From: Oscillospiraceae bacterium
GTDB taxonomy: Bacteria; Bacillota; Clostridia; Oscillospirales; Acutalibacteraceae
Length of the DNA: 60,431 nucleotides
Direction: 5' to 3'
NCBI GenBank assembly: GCA_015066395.1
Contig: SVOL01000012.1
Location: forward strand, 1-60,431
Positions 52,756 to 60,340 of the stretch are shown here, piece by piece. How positions within the stretch are numbered: position 1 is the stretch's first letter; every line of letters starts with the position of its first letter. A model generated the notes under the pieces. It made no database searches. It had not been told where the DNA came from and saw only the letters and a list, made by a program, of their open reading frames with translations. The translations under genes and the position numbers were made by a program.

Positions 52756-54687
52756 TTACAATTCATCAACCTGCGACTGCCATATTTTACTTACTGCATC
52801 GCTCGGCATTTTGAAATCGCCTCTCGGTGACAGCGAGATCGAGCCGACCTTCACGCCGTCAGGCACACAGTTGCGTTTGAATTGCTGGGTGAAAAATCTT
52901 CTGTAAAATGATTTAAGCCATTTCTTAATTTCATCGTCCTCAAAATCGGTCTGAAATGCCTTTTTAGCCAGATCATATATCTTCTTCGGCTCGTAACCGA
53001 AACGCACAACATAGTAAAGGAAGAAATCGTGCAGCACATACGGACCGACGATATCCTCGGTAACCTGGGCTATCTCCCCTTTTGCATCCGGCGGTAACAG
53101 TTCAGGGCTTATCGGAGTGCCTAAAATATCGTTAAGAACGTCGCCGCAACCCTCAAAATAATCGCACTCAACCAATGAAGCGATGATCCAACGAACAAGT
53201 GTCTTAGGTATATCACAGTTGACAGAATACATACTCATGTGATCGCCGTTATAGGTACACCAACCGAGTGCCAGCTCGCTGAGGTCACCCGTGCCCACAA
53301 CAAAGCCGCCGACCTTGCCGGCGAAATCCATCAGCACTTGTGTTCTCTCTCTCGCCTGAGCGTTTTCATAGGTCACGTCATATGAATCAAGAGGATGCGA
53401 AATATCCTTAAAATGCTGAATACAGGCGTCTTTGATACTTATGATCTTACTACTTACTTTCAGCAGATTCATCAAATCCAGCGAATTTTTGAGCGTTCTG
53501 TCACTTGTTCCGAAGCAAGGCATTGTAATGCCGTAAACATCGGTAGAAGGACGTCTGAGACGCTTCATACATTCGGCGGCGACCAGCAAAGCCAATGTCG
53601 AATCAAGACCGCCGGAAATACCGACGACCAGCTTTGAACCGGTAACTTCAACACGGCGTTTGAGTGCCTCGACCTGCATATTGAAAATATCACAGCAACG
53701 GTTGATACGCGCGTGTTTATCCTCGGGTATAAACGGAGTTTTGCTGACATAAAGAAGTTCTCCACAACATTTTTCTGCATCGCAACCGATAATGTCAACG
53801 GTTCCTAGTTCATCTATATCAAGCATAGAAGCAGCAAGTTTAAAGGTCTCGCTCTTAATGCGGTTGGATTTTACCGGACCCAGATCTACATCGGCAGTTA
53901 ACATATATCCGCCATCAATAAACTCGTCATTGACCTTGAGTATCTTACCGTTCTGTGCAATGACCGAAGCACCGGCAAACACGGAATCCGACGTTGATTC
54001 AGTCTTACCCGCCGAGCAGGAAACAAAAGTACAAACGTTCCTCTTAGAAATGCTTTGTGCGGCTGTTTTTAGGTTTTCGTCACGTCCGACCAACTGTTCA
54101 AAAGCATTCACATTAAACAAGATTTCGGCACCTTTGAGCGTCAAAAGATCAGGTGTGGCAACAGGAGCGTTGATATCGTCACCCACTGCGACAGCAAATT
54201 TAAAGACATTTCCGACATTAAAAACCGACATTCCGAACGGAACGGCGTACGACTCGGAAAAACCGTTAAAAACGGTATTGACATTAACAAATGAAAGGTC
54301 AAAAATGCCGTTTGAAGTAAACCAACGCTTATCGCAGAAGACCTTTGGAACGATACCCTGCACCCTACCCTTTGCTATTACAACAGCGCAATCATAGAGA
54401 TCAAACCCTACGAGAACAGGAGTACCGACAACAGCAATAACATCACAGCTTGAAGTAGCATCTGCTATTGTCTTGACGGCGTTCTTTGCGGCATTTACAA
54501 GCGACGACTGAAACAGCAGATCACCGCAGGTGTAACCGGTAACGCTCAGCTCCGGAAACAAAACGACCGCAGAACCCAAAGATTCGGCCTTTGCTATACA
54601 TTCACAGATTTCTTTTACATTGTTATCAACATCGGCCGGCACTACATTCGGCACGGCACACGAAATTCTGCAGTAATCAAACATCAT
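52756..54687 (-). CDS. nadE: NAD+ synthase, glutamine-dependent type, with altered glutaminase site
   Basis: A 643-residue two-domain enzyme. The C-terminal synthetase domain is intact (PP-loop GISGGLDST at 356-364; GTGDLSELALGWCTY). The N-terminal nitrilase-type domain keeps Glu46 (FPELSVTGY) and Lys115 (GIVPK), but the position of the catalytic Cys (usually I-C-E-D) is Gly169 in VAVGDD, and the segment between VPK and KRWF is several residues shorter than usual. The glutaminase is therefore probably inactive and ammonia would be the nitrogen source. GGAAGG precedes the ATG; 54684 is an alternative start. Confidence 0.92.
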   Translation of the reverse strand: MMFDYCRISCAVPNVVPADVDNNVKEICECIAKAESLGSAVVLFPELSVTGYTCGDLLFQSSLVNAAKNAVKTIADATSSCDVIAVVGTPVLVGFDLYDCAVVIAKGRVQGIVPKVFCDKRWFTSNGIFDLSFVNVNTVFNGFSESYAVPFGMSVFNVGNVFKFAVAVGDDINAPVATPDLLTLKGAEILFNVNAFEQLVGRDENLKTAAQSISKRNVCTFVSCSAGKTESTSDSVFAGASVIAQNGKILKVNDEFIDGGYMLTADVDLGPVKSNRIKSETFKLAASMLDIDELGTVDIIGCDAEKCCGELLYVSKTPFIPEDKHARINRCCDIFNMQVEALKRRVEVTGSKLVVGISGGLDSTLALLVAAECMKRLRRPSTDVYGITMPCFGTSDRTLKNSLDLMNLLKVSSKIISIKDACIQHFKDISHPLDSYDVTYENAQARERTQVLMDFAGKVGGFVVGTGDLSELALGWCTYNGDHMSMYSVNCDIPKTLVRWIIASLVECDYFEGCGDVLNDILGTPISPELLPPDAKGEIAQVTEDIVGPYVLHDFFLYYVVRFGYEPKKIYDLAKKAFQTDFEDDEIKKWLKSFYRRFFTQQFKRNCVPDGVKVGSISLSPRGDFKMPSDAVSKIWQSQVDEL

Positions 54688-54717
54688 TTAGCCTTCCTTC
54701 AATCACTTATATTTTAT

Positions 54718-54746
54718 ACTATATCATTTTTACCGCGAAAAGTAAA
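54718..54746 (-). promoter_or_regulatory. Promoter of nadE
   Basis: Minus strand TTTACT (complement of 54741-54746), 17-bp spacer, TATAGT (complement of 54718-54723). Confidence 0.5.
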
Positions 54747-54774
54747 GTATTTTAAAAAGTATTGAAAAAAACAC

Positions 54775-54803
54775 TTGATTTTATAAAACTAATGTAGTAT
54801 AAT
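54775..54803 (+). promoter_or_regulatory. Promoter of tRNA-Leu(CAA)
   Basis: TTGATT (54775-54780), 17-bp spacer, TATAAT (54798-54803). Confidence 0.75.
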
Positions 54804-54818
54804 AGCGAAGTACCAAAC

Positions 54819-54904
54819 GCCGGTGTGATGGAATGGCAGACGTGACGGACTCAAAATCCGTTGGTAGCGATACCGTGTGGGTTCAAGTCCCACCGCCGGC
54901 ACCA
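54819..54904 (+). tRNA. tRNA-Leu (anticodon CAA)
   Basis: 86-nt class II tRNA with a long variable arm and encoded CCA. Acceptor gccggtg/cgccggc; anticodon stem acgga/tccgt encloses ctcaaaa, giving CAA, which reads UUG. Confidence 0.95.
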
Positions 54905-54944
54905 GAAAAAACACCTTTTGTCTAAGGACGAAAGGTGTTTTTTC
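54905..54944 (+). terminator. Terminator of tRNA-Leu(CAA)
   Basis: Fourteen-bp stem gaaaaaacaccttt with its complement ending in TTTTTTC, starting right after CCA. Confidence 0.82.
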
Positions 54945-54990
54945 AATGAAATAAATCGATTGTCCATCTTAATTAAAAGGACGTGAGGGA

Positions 54991-55704
54991 ATGATCAAAC
55001 GTGCAAAAACTCAATTTTTAGACGGTTTACTATCGGGGCTGCCTATCGGTCTCGGTTATTTTCCCGTGTCGTTTACATTTGGCATAATGGCTGTTGAGGG
55101 CGGTCTCTCTCCCCTTTTGTCTATCCTGATGTCCTTTACAAACCTTACGTCGGCCGGTCAGTTTGCGGGAACTAAACTCATTTTCTCGGTCTCGTCTTTG
55201 CTAACCATAGCCTTTGCAACAATAGTTATAAATTTGCGTTATATGCTGATGTCGGTCTCTTTATCACAAAAGTTGGCTACCAATGTCGGCTTTTTCAAAC
55301 GACTTGTTTTCGGTTTCGGAATAACCGACGAGGTGTTCGCTATTGCCGTTGTCCGAAAAGAACCTCTGACCTTCAAATTTATGTTGGGCATTATGACGCT
55401 GCCCATTATTGGTTGGACTCTGGGAACGGCGGCCGGTGCATATCTCAGTGATCTTTTGCCGGAATCGTTGCAAGCCGCTATGGGTATAGCTCTATACGCT
55501 ATGTTCATAGCCATCATCATTCCGCCCGCAAAGCGTGAAAAACCCTTACTTGCCGCTATTCTTATCTCTATCGGTCTTTCGTGTGTGCTCAATTTTGTGC
55601 CGGTTTTCGAGTTTATTTCGCCAAGCATAAAACCTCTTATCTGCGCTATCTTAGCAGCACTGATCATGGCGATAGTGCATCCTAAAGAAAGGCAGGAGCC
55701 GTAA
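54991..55704 (+). CDS. azlC: AzlC family branched-chain amino acid exporter, large subunit
   Basis: A 237-residue membrane protein. LPIGLGYFPVSFTFGIMA and NLTSAGQFAG near the N terminus and FGITDEVFAIA are diagnostic of AzlC. It forms the exporter together with AzlD, whose ATG follows the azlC stop with no gap. AAAGGACGTGAGGG precedes the ATG. Confidence 0.92.
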   Translation: MIKRAKTQFLDGLLSGLPIGLGYFPVSFTFGIMAVEGGLSPLLSILMSFTNLTSAGQFAGTKLIFSVSSLLTIAFATIVINLRYMLMSVSLSQKLATNVGFFKRLVFGFGITDEVFAIAVVRKEPLTFKFMLGIMTLPIIGWTLGTAAGAYLSDLLPESLQAAMGIALYAMFIAIIIPPAKREKPLLAAILISIGLSCVLNFVPVFEFISPSIKPLICAILAALIMAIVHPKERQEP

Positions 55705-56013
55705 ATGACAACACAGTATATTCTCTCTGCCATTGCGGTAATGGCGATTTTGACCTATGTTATTCGCGTTCTGCCGCTCACTATTTTCAGGCGAAAAATA
55801 AAATCAAAATTCCTCAATTCATTTCTTTATTATATACCGTATACCGTACTCGCCGCTTTGACCTTTCCGGCTATTTTTGAATCGACCGGGAATGCGTTGA
55901 TCTCCATGCTCGCCACCGCCGTAGCGTTGATACTTGCCTACTTTGATCTAGGATTAGTGATCGTAGCAATAGGTGCAATTATCGCGGCTTTTCTCCTGGG
56001 GATAGTTCTTTAA
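55705..56013 (+). CDS. azlD: AzlD family exporter, small subunit
   Basis: A 102-residue protein with three to four helices, companion of AzlC. TYVIRVLPLTIFRRKIKS is family typical. Ribosome binding site AGGAG lies inside the end of azlC. Confidence 0.9.
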   Translation: MTTQYILSAIAVMAILTYVIRVLPLTIFRRKIKSKFLNSFLYYIPYTVLAALTFPAIFESTGNALISMLATAVALILAYFDLGLVIVAIGAIIAAFLLGIVL

Positions 56014-56021
56014 AACAAAAA

Positions 56022-56060
56022 ATCACCCGTTGGCTCATCTTGCCAATGGGTGATATTTTT
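56022..56060. terminator. Bidirectional terminator overlapping the xerD 3' end
   Basis: Thirteen-bp stem atcacccgttggc/gccaatgggtgat with one G-T pair. One arm encodes the last residues of XerD (HPLAR). T-runs on both sides. Confidence 0.82.
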
Positions 56061-56922
56061 TATAACTCTGAGCGTAACGGTTACGCATTAACTGCGCATA
56101 GATCTGGGTAGAAGAAAGATCTGAGTGACCTAATATCTCCTGAATATCCTTAAGCGGCGCACCGTTTTCGAGCAGATGAGCCGCAAAGGAGTGACGGATC
56201 GTATGCGGGTTGATATCCTTTTTGATCTGTGCCTTCTCGGCATAAAACTTGATTATCTTCCATAGTCCCTGTCTTGTCAAGGGTTGTCCGTTCATATTAG
56301 TGAAGAGCTCGTCAACACTATCATCAACTACTACAACACTGCGAACATTAAGACAATAATTCGTCAATGCCTTAACGGCATCCGGATACATCGGTATAAT
56401 TCTCTCACTTTTTTCGTTGCTCAGATGCAAAATGCCTATCTGCAGATTTATCTGCGACATTTTTATGCCAATTATCTCCGAAACCTTGATGCCCGTGGCA
56501 TACAAAAGTTCCAAAATAGCTTTGTCGCGGCAACCCTTAAGGTCGCTGGCATCTGGCTGAGCAAGCAATTTTGATATCTCATTCGATGTCAATATTTCGG
56601 GCAACTTCTTCTGTGGCTTGTTAAGTTTGATATCTGCCACAGGATTGGCTCTGACCAGACTATTGGAAAGCAAAAAACCGTAATAACAACGCAATGATGC
56701 CAAAACTCTGGTAGCGGTAGCGGCTGATTTTCCGGACTTCTGCAAACTGGTAACATAGCTCTCAATATCGGACTTTTTAGCGGTCGTTGTCGAACGCAGA
56801 TTGATGGAATCACAGAAGCAAGCGAACTGGCTTAAATCTCGGATATACGACTCAAGAGTGTTACTCGAAGCCTTTTTGATCGTTGCCAAATAGACCTCAA
56901 ACTCTTTGATATAAGCCCTCAT
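56035..56922 (-). CDS. xerD: Site-specific tyrosine recombinase XerD, with Lys at the first catalytic Arg
   Basis: A 295-residue recombinase for chromosome dimer resolution. Length, domain order and the C terminus (NPHTIRHSFAAHLLENG; LGHSDLSSTQIYAQL) are typical of XerD. Catalytic Lys171, His240, Arg243, His266 and nucleophile Tyr275 are present, but the first Arg of the catalytic set is Lys146 (ATGIKVSE; codon AAG at 56485-56487 on the complement). It is downstream of spoIIM by 15 bp. Confidence 0.9.
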   Translation of the reverse strand: MRAYIKEFEVYLATIKKASSNTLESYIRDLSQFACFCDSINLRSTTTAKKSDIESYVTSLQKSGKSAATATRVLASLRCYYGFLLSNSLVRANPVADIKLNKPQKKLPEILTSNEISKLLAQPDASDLKGCRDKAILELLYATGIKVSEIIGIKMSQINLQIGILHLSNEKSERIIPMYPDAVKALTNYCLNVRSVVVVDDSVDELFTNMNGQPLTRQGLWKIIKFYAEKAQIKKDINPHTIRHSFAAHLLENGAPLKDIQEILGHSDLSSTQIYAQLMRNRYAQSYKKYHPLAR

Positions 56923-56937
56923 TCATCTCACTTCCTT

Positions 56938-57573
56938 TCAATTAAACTTGAAATATTTTATAAATCCGGCAGAAAATATCGCTTCGATCGCCGAGGCTGC
57001 CGCCAGAGCGATAACGCATATTAACAATGCTCTCAAAAGTTTTATACAAGACGGTCGGATCTCAACACCTTTGAACGAAACATATCGAAGGATATCGTAG
57101 AACTTTGCAGTAAGACCCAAACCTTCATTAGCGATATAAACAACAATAAAATGCACAACGATGCACGACGGTAACAGTATAAGGTTGGCGAATGCAATTC
57201 CCTGCAAGCTGTAGTTGCGGTAGAGCAACCCGGAAACGGCACACGTGCCAAAACCGCGTAAAAACAGTAGAAAAGGTGTCACCACATAGCCCGAGATGCC
57301 GAATGATGACACGGTAATCAAAATTATATATGCAAGCGAGCAGCAAAACGAACTCAAAAATATCATATAAAACTTTGATGTTGAACGGTATGTAATAAAT
57401 TGTTTGAAACAGTCGTTAACAAACGAAAGCATACCCCCGCTCAAAAGCTTAACACTTAATGCACCGCAAAGCATTCCAAGCGTCAAAACCAATGATGAAA
57501 TGATCAAAAATTTCGACTGCTTTAAGTTCAAAACAAGCGGACTATCCCTCAAAACCGTTGCACTTACCTGCAT
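56938..57573 (-). CDS. spoIIM: Stage II sporulation protein M
   Basis: A 211-residue membrane protein with five predicted helices, part of the SpoIIDMP peptidoglycan machine for engulfment. The first helix follows LKQSKFLI; LLFLRGFGTCAVSGLL and LRYVSFKGVEIRPSC match the family. ATG at 57573 is chosen because TAGGAGTG precedes it. Operon with xerD, as near ripX in Bacillus. Confidence 0.85.
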   Translation of the reverse strand: MQVSATVLRDSPLVLNLKQSKFLIISSLVLTLGMLCGALSVKLLSGGMLSFVNDCFKQFITYRSTSKFYMIFLSSFCCSLAYIILITVSSFGISGYVVTPFLLFLRGFGTCAVSGLLYRNYSLQGIAFANLILLPSCIVVHFIVVYIANEGLGLTAKFYDILRYVSFKGVEIRPSCIKLLRALLICVIALAAASAIEAIFSAGFIKYFKFN

Positions 57574-57600
57574 ATTATCACTCCTAAAGCTTGGTAATAA

Positions 57601-57630
57601 AATATATGAGACAAGCCAAAGGAAAATGAC
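57601..57630 (-). promoter_or_regulatory. Candidate sigma-E promoter of spoIIM
   Basis: Minus strand GTCATTT (complement of 57624-57630), 15-bp spacer, CATATATT (complement of 57601-57608). The Bacillus spoIIM promoter is also sigma-E. Confidence 0.5.
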
Positions 57631-57820
57631 CAAAGTGACAATTTAAAGGATTATGGTAACTAAAATCGGGACAAGGATCGCATTAGGCGATAAATAAACG
57701 CAGATTAAGCCGAAGTTATGTATAAAAAGTGGCTTGATTTCTGCGTTAATTCAAGTTTACACCAAAAACTTGATTATGTCAACAAGAATTTTTCGAGTTT
57801 GTTTCGGTTTATGTTAACTT

Positions 57821-57867
57821 ATTATGTAAACCACCACCTATTGTGTTGTGGTGTGATTATGTAAACC
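57821..57867. repeat. Direct repeats attatgtaaacc flanking a small hairpin
   Basis: Two identical 12-bp copies (57821-57832 and 57856-57867) with caccac/gtggtg between them. The repeat contains TTATGTAAAC, like the XerD half of Firmicutes dif sites. The remainder of 57631-57933 is AT-rich, with small inverted repeats and no gene. Confidence 0.6.
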
Positions 57868-57933
57868 TGCTTTCAACTATTTTTCCTATTTATTTTTTTG
57901 ACATATTGTGGTAAAATATTTTAGGGTGATAAT

Positions 57934-58668
57934 ATGAGTAAAACAGTTGTTGTAACGGGTGGCTCAAAAGGTATAGGAGCAGCTATCTCTTCCCTATTCG
58001 CGCGTGAGTGCTATAATGTTGTTGTAAACTATAACACATCGGAGGCCGAGTGCTATAAGCTTTGTGACGAATTAGCTGAAAAAGGATTCAGCTGTAAGCC
58101 TTTTAAAGCCGATATTTCAAAACCGGATGAAGCCAATGCTCTTATAAAGTTCGCCGTCGACACCTTTGGCTCTTTGGACGTACTTATCAATAACGCAGGA
58201 ATCGCCGAGTTTTGTTTGTTCACAGACATAACCGATGAACAATGGGACCGTATGATCTCGGTCAATCTAACAGGTACATTTAACACCTGCCGAGCCGCCG
58301 CGAAGGAAATGATAAGGAATCACAGCGGCTCGATCATCAACATTTCTTCAATGTGGGGTATTTGCGGTTCATCGTGTGAGGTACACTACTCTGCCTCTAA
58401 ATCCGGCGTTATCGGGCTCACAAAGGCTTTGGCTAAAGAGTTGGGTCCCAGCAATATCCGTGTCAACTGTGTCGCTCCGGGAGTCATTAAGACCGATATG
58501 AACGCCATGCTGACGCCAGAGACGGTCAATGATTTAAAAAACGAAACTCCGCTCTGCCGAATCGGCACACCGCAGGACGTTGCAAGCGCTGTGTTATTTT
58601 TGAGCTCCGACAAAGCCTCGTTCATAACCGGCCAGATTTTAGGGGTAGACGGTGGATTTGTTGTTTAA
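57934..58668 (+). CDS. ymfI: SDR-family reductase, probably EF-P 5-aminopentanone reductase (YmfI-like)
   Basis: A 244-residue short-chain dehydrogenase. NADP motif VTGGSKGIGAAI at 7-18, NNAG, and the Ser-Tyr-Lys catalytic set in the segments IINISSMWG and VHYSASKSG. The stretch MWGICGSSCEVHYSASK resembles YmfI, which reduces the 5-aminopentanone on elongation factor P, more than typical FabG. FabG of fatty acid synthesis is the alternative; no fab genes are adjacent. Ends tail to tail with yunB, overlapping by 4 bp. Confidence 0.7.
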   Translation: MSKTVVVTGGSKGIGAAISSLFARECYNVVVNYNTSEAECYKLCDELAEKGFSCKPFKADISKPDEANALIKFAVDTFGSLDVLINNAGIAEFCLFTDITDEQWDRMISVNLTGTFNTCRAAAKEMIRNHSGSIINISSMWGICGSSCEVHYSASKSGVIGLTKALAKELGPSNIRVNCVAPGVIKTDMNAMLTPETVNDLKNETPLCRIGTPQDVASAVLFLSSDKASFITGQILGVDGGFVV

Positions 58669-59345
58669 TTTATCCCTGCCGCAAAATCAAACAGGTCGCC
58701 CGCCAAGTCGCTTCCGACCTTTTCAATTACGTTAGTGTAGGCATCGGGAACCTCACCGACTATTACGGTCTCGGCCAAGAGAAAGTCGGTCTCAAACTCG
58801 CCGCTGGTACGATACCACGGCATAACAAAATATATTTCAGCCTTTATGTCGAGTGTGATTTTGTGTAGGGTCTGGTTAATTCCTGCTGACGAAAACGCAC
58901 TCGATATTTTTGAAAACACAGCACTGCTCATTTTGAACTCTATATGTAGCGTCGGACCCCGGTTGTTTAGATACTGGTTTCCGGTAAGCGTGCCTATCGG
59001 AACGTTTAACACCTGCAGTTCTCGGTCGCTTATCACATTCTGAACATTAGTTATTATTCCTGCTTTAAGTTTAGTCAACGCAACCGTATCAAACTCGACC
59101 GACGTCACCCTTCCCTCACCTGTTGAGTTTATTTTCACTAAGTCGGAATATGATATCTCGTTCTCATCCAAATAGCGGCTGACTGTTTCGTTTATAACCG
59201 CATTAGCCACTATCTTCGCTCTGTTTTTAGCGTAATTAGTTGCTATCAATCTCAGTCTGTCATCAATTTTAAGCACGGCAAAAATCATCAGACACAGCAA
59301 AAGAAGAATTGATACAAGCCTTGTGAAGTATTTACATCTAGGCAA
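58665..59345 (-). CDS. yunB: Sporulation protein YunB
   Basis: A 226-residue protein with one N-terminal membrane helix (about 8-28) and an extracytoplasmic domain. AKIVANAVINETV, YSDLVKINSTGEG, VPIGTLTGNQYLNNRGP, SSAGINQTLHKITLD and ETVIVGEVPDAYTNV are all YunB signatures. In Bacillus it is made under sigma-E and needed for normal spore formation. Starts at TTG with GGAGGTG, both of which overlap the terminator of the upstream gene. Confidence 0.88.
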   Translation of the reverse strand: MPRCKYFTRLVSILLLLCLMIFAVLKIDDRLRLIATNYAKNRAKIVANAVINETVSRYLDENEISYSDLVKINSTGEGRVTSVEFDTVALTKLKAGIITNVQNVISDRELQVLNVPIGTLTGNQYLNNRGPTLHIEFKMSSAVFSKISSAFSSAGINQTLHKITLDIKAEIYFVMPWYRTSGEFETDFLLAETVIVGEVPDAYTNVIEKVGSDLAGDLFDFAAGIN

Positions 59346-59390
59346 AAAAACACCTCCGTTATATCATACGTAGGATACAACGAAGGTGTT
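59346..59390 (-). terminator. Terminator of the cytidylate-kinase-like gene, containing the yunB ribosome binding site
   Basis: On the minus strand aacaccttcgtt pairs with aacggaggtgtt (12 bp, one G-T pair), followed by seven T. The GGAGGTG of yunB is in the 3' arm and its TTG start is at the end of the T-run. Confidence 0.75.
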
Positions 59391-59400
59391 ATCGGTCAGT

Positions 59401-60009
59401 TTATTCCGCTTTAAAATAGCTTTCGATAAGGTTTACGACCTTTTCGACGCCAACACCGCTATTGATGCTCAGGTCGAAATTTTTAAGATCTCCCCATTTT
59501 TGGTGAGTATAGTAATTGTAGTAAGCCGCTCTGCGTTTGTCGGTCTTTTTGATAAGTTCCTTTGCTTTTGATTTAGGAATACCCAATTTAGCAGAAATTC
59601 GTTCCACTCTGGTATCAATATCGGCGTGAAGGAAAACGTTGAGAACGTCGTCGCGCTCTCTCAAGACATAATCCGAACAACGACCCAAAATAATGCAGGG
59701 TCCTTCATCGGCAAGTTGCTTGATGATGTCGCTCTGTGAGATATAAAGCTGATCGTTAAGAGGCATCTGAGGGGTGTTCATTGCCGTACCGACATAAGAA
59801 TACGAGCTGATAGACAGCGAATAAAGCAAGCTGTTGGTAGCACGTTCATCGTACTGTTCGAGAACCTCAGCGTTGATACCGCTTTGAGTCGAAGCGTATT
59901 CGATGAGTTCTTTATCATAGAAAGGAATACCGAGACGCTCGGATAGTGCTTTGCCTATCTCTCTGCCTCCGCAACCGTATTGTCTGCCAATAGTAATAAC
60001 TGATTTCAT
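59401..60009 (-). CDS. Cytidylate kinase-like family protein
   Basis: A 202-residue P-loop kinase of the cytidylate-kinase-2 type. GRQYGCGGREIGKALSERLG (about 8-27) holds the nucleotide loop; ILGRCSDYVLRERDDVLNVFLHAD (in part) and SINSGVGVEKVV follow. It is probably not the essential Cmk; function of this subfamily is unclear. AAGGAGGCC precedes the ATG. Confidence 0.85.
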   Translation of the reverse strand: MKSVITIGRQYGCGGREIGKALSERLGIPFYDKELIEYASTQSGINAEVLEQYDERATNSLLYSLSISSYSYVGTAMNTPQMPLNDQLYISQSDIIKQLADEGPCIILGRCSDYVLRERDDVLNVFLHADIDTRVERISAKLGIPKSKAKELIKKTDKRRAAYYNYYTHQKWGDLKNFDLSINSGVGVEKVVNLIESYFKAE

Positions 60010-60101
60010 AAAAGGCCTCCTTAACTTGATACTTTATTATACCACTAAATCGTCACTTTGAAAATAGTTAAATTTGCATAATTTTTATATAAATTTTTTG
60101 T

Positions 60102-60130
60102 TTGACATTTTACTGTTAGAATGGTATTAT
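60102..60130 (+). promoter_or_regulatory. Promoter of tRNA-Leu(TAG)
   Basis: TTGACA (60102-60107), 17-bp spacer, TATTAT (60125-60130). The transcript would begin with low-complexity TTCACTA-type repeats (about 60150-60180) and include the partial tRNA copy. Confidence 0.65.
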
Positions 60131-60186
60131 AAGTTGGTACGAAGCAATACCTGTTCACTATTCACTATTACTTATCACTTTGATTT

Positions 60187-60237
60187 GCGGGTGTGGCGGA
60201 ATTGGCACCGCAAGAGTCACGCGGAGCGCGGCTGCCA
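60187..60237 (+). pseudogene. Partial tRNA-Leu copy (5' end only)
   Basis: Positions 60187-60207 repeat the first 21 bases of the intact tRNA-Leu at 60257. The sequence then diverges to ccgcaagagtcacgcggagc, which folds back (ggca..ccgc with gcgg..tgcc). No anticodon arm or 3' acceptor is present. Confidence 0.8.
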
Positions 60238-60256
60238 AACAATTTAATATGTATAT

Positions 60257-60340
60257 GCGGGTGTGGCGGAATTGGCAGACGCGCTAGACTTAGGATCTAG
60301 TGTCACGCACGTGCAGGTTCAAGTCCTGTCACCCGCACCA
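60257..60340 (+). tRNA. tRNA-Leu (anticodon TAG)
   Basis: 84-nt class II tRNA with CCA. Acceptor gcgggtg/cacccgc; anticodon stem ctaga/tctag encloses cttagga, giving UAG, which reads CUN codons. The 91 bases after it, to the window end, show no gene I can support. Confidence 0.95.

Noticed and set aside
57790-57870. A dif site for XerC/XerD next to xerD
   Set aside because: Only the XerD half-site motif is present; the 11 bp where the XerC half should be match the Firmicutes consensus at about 2 positions.
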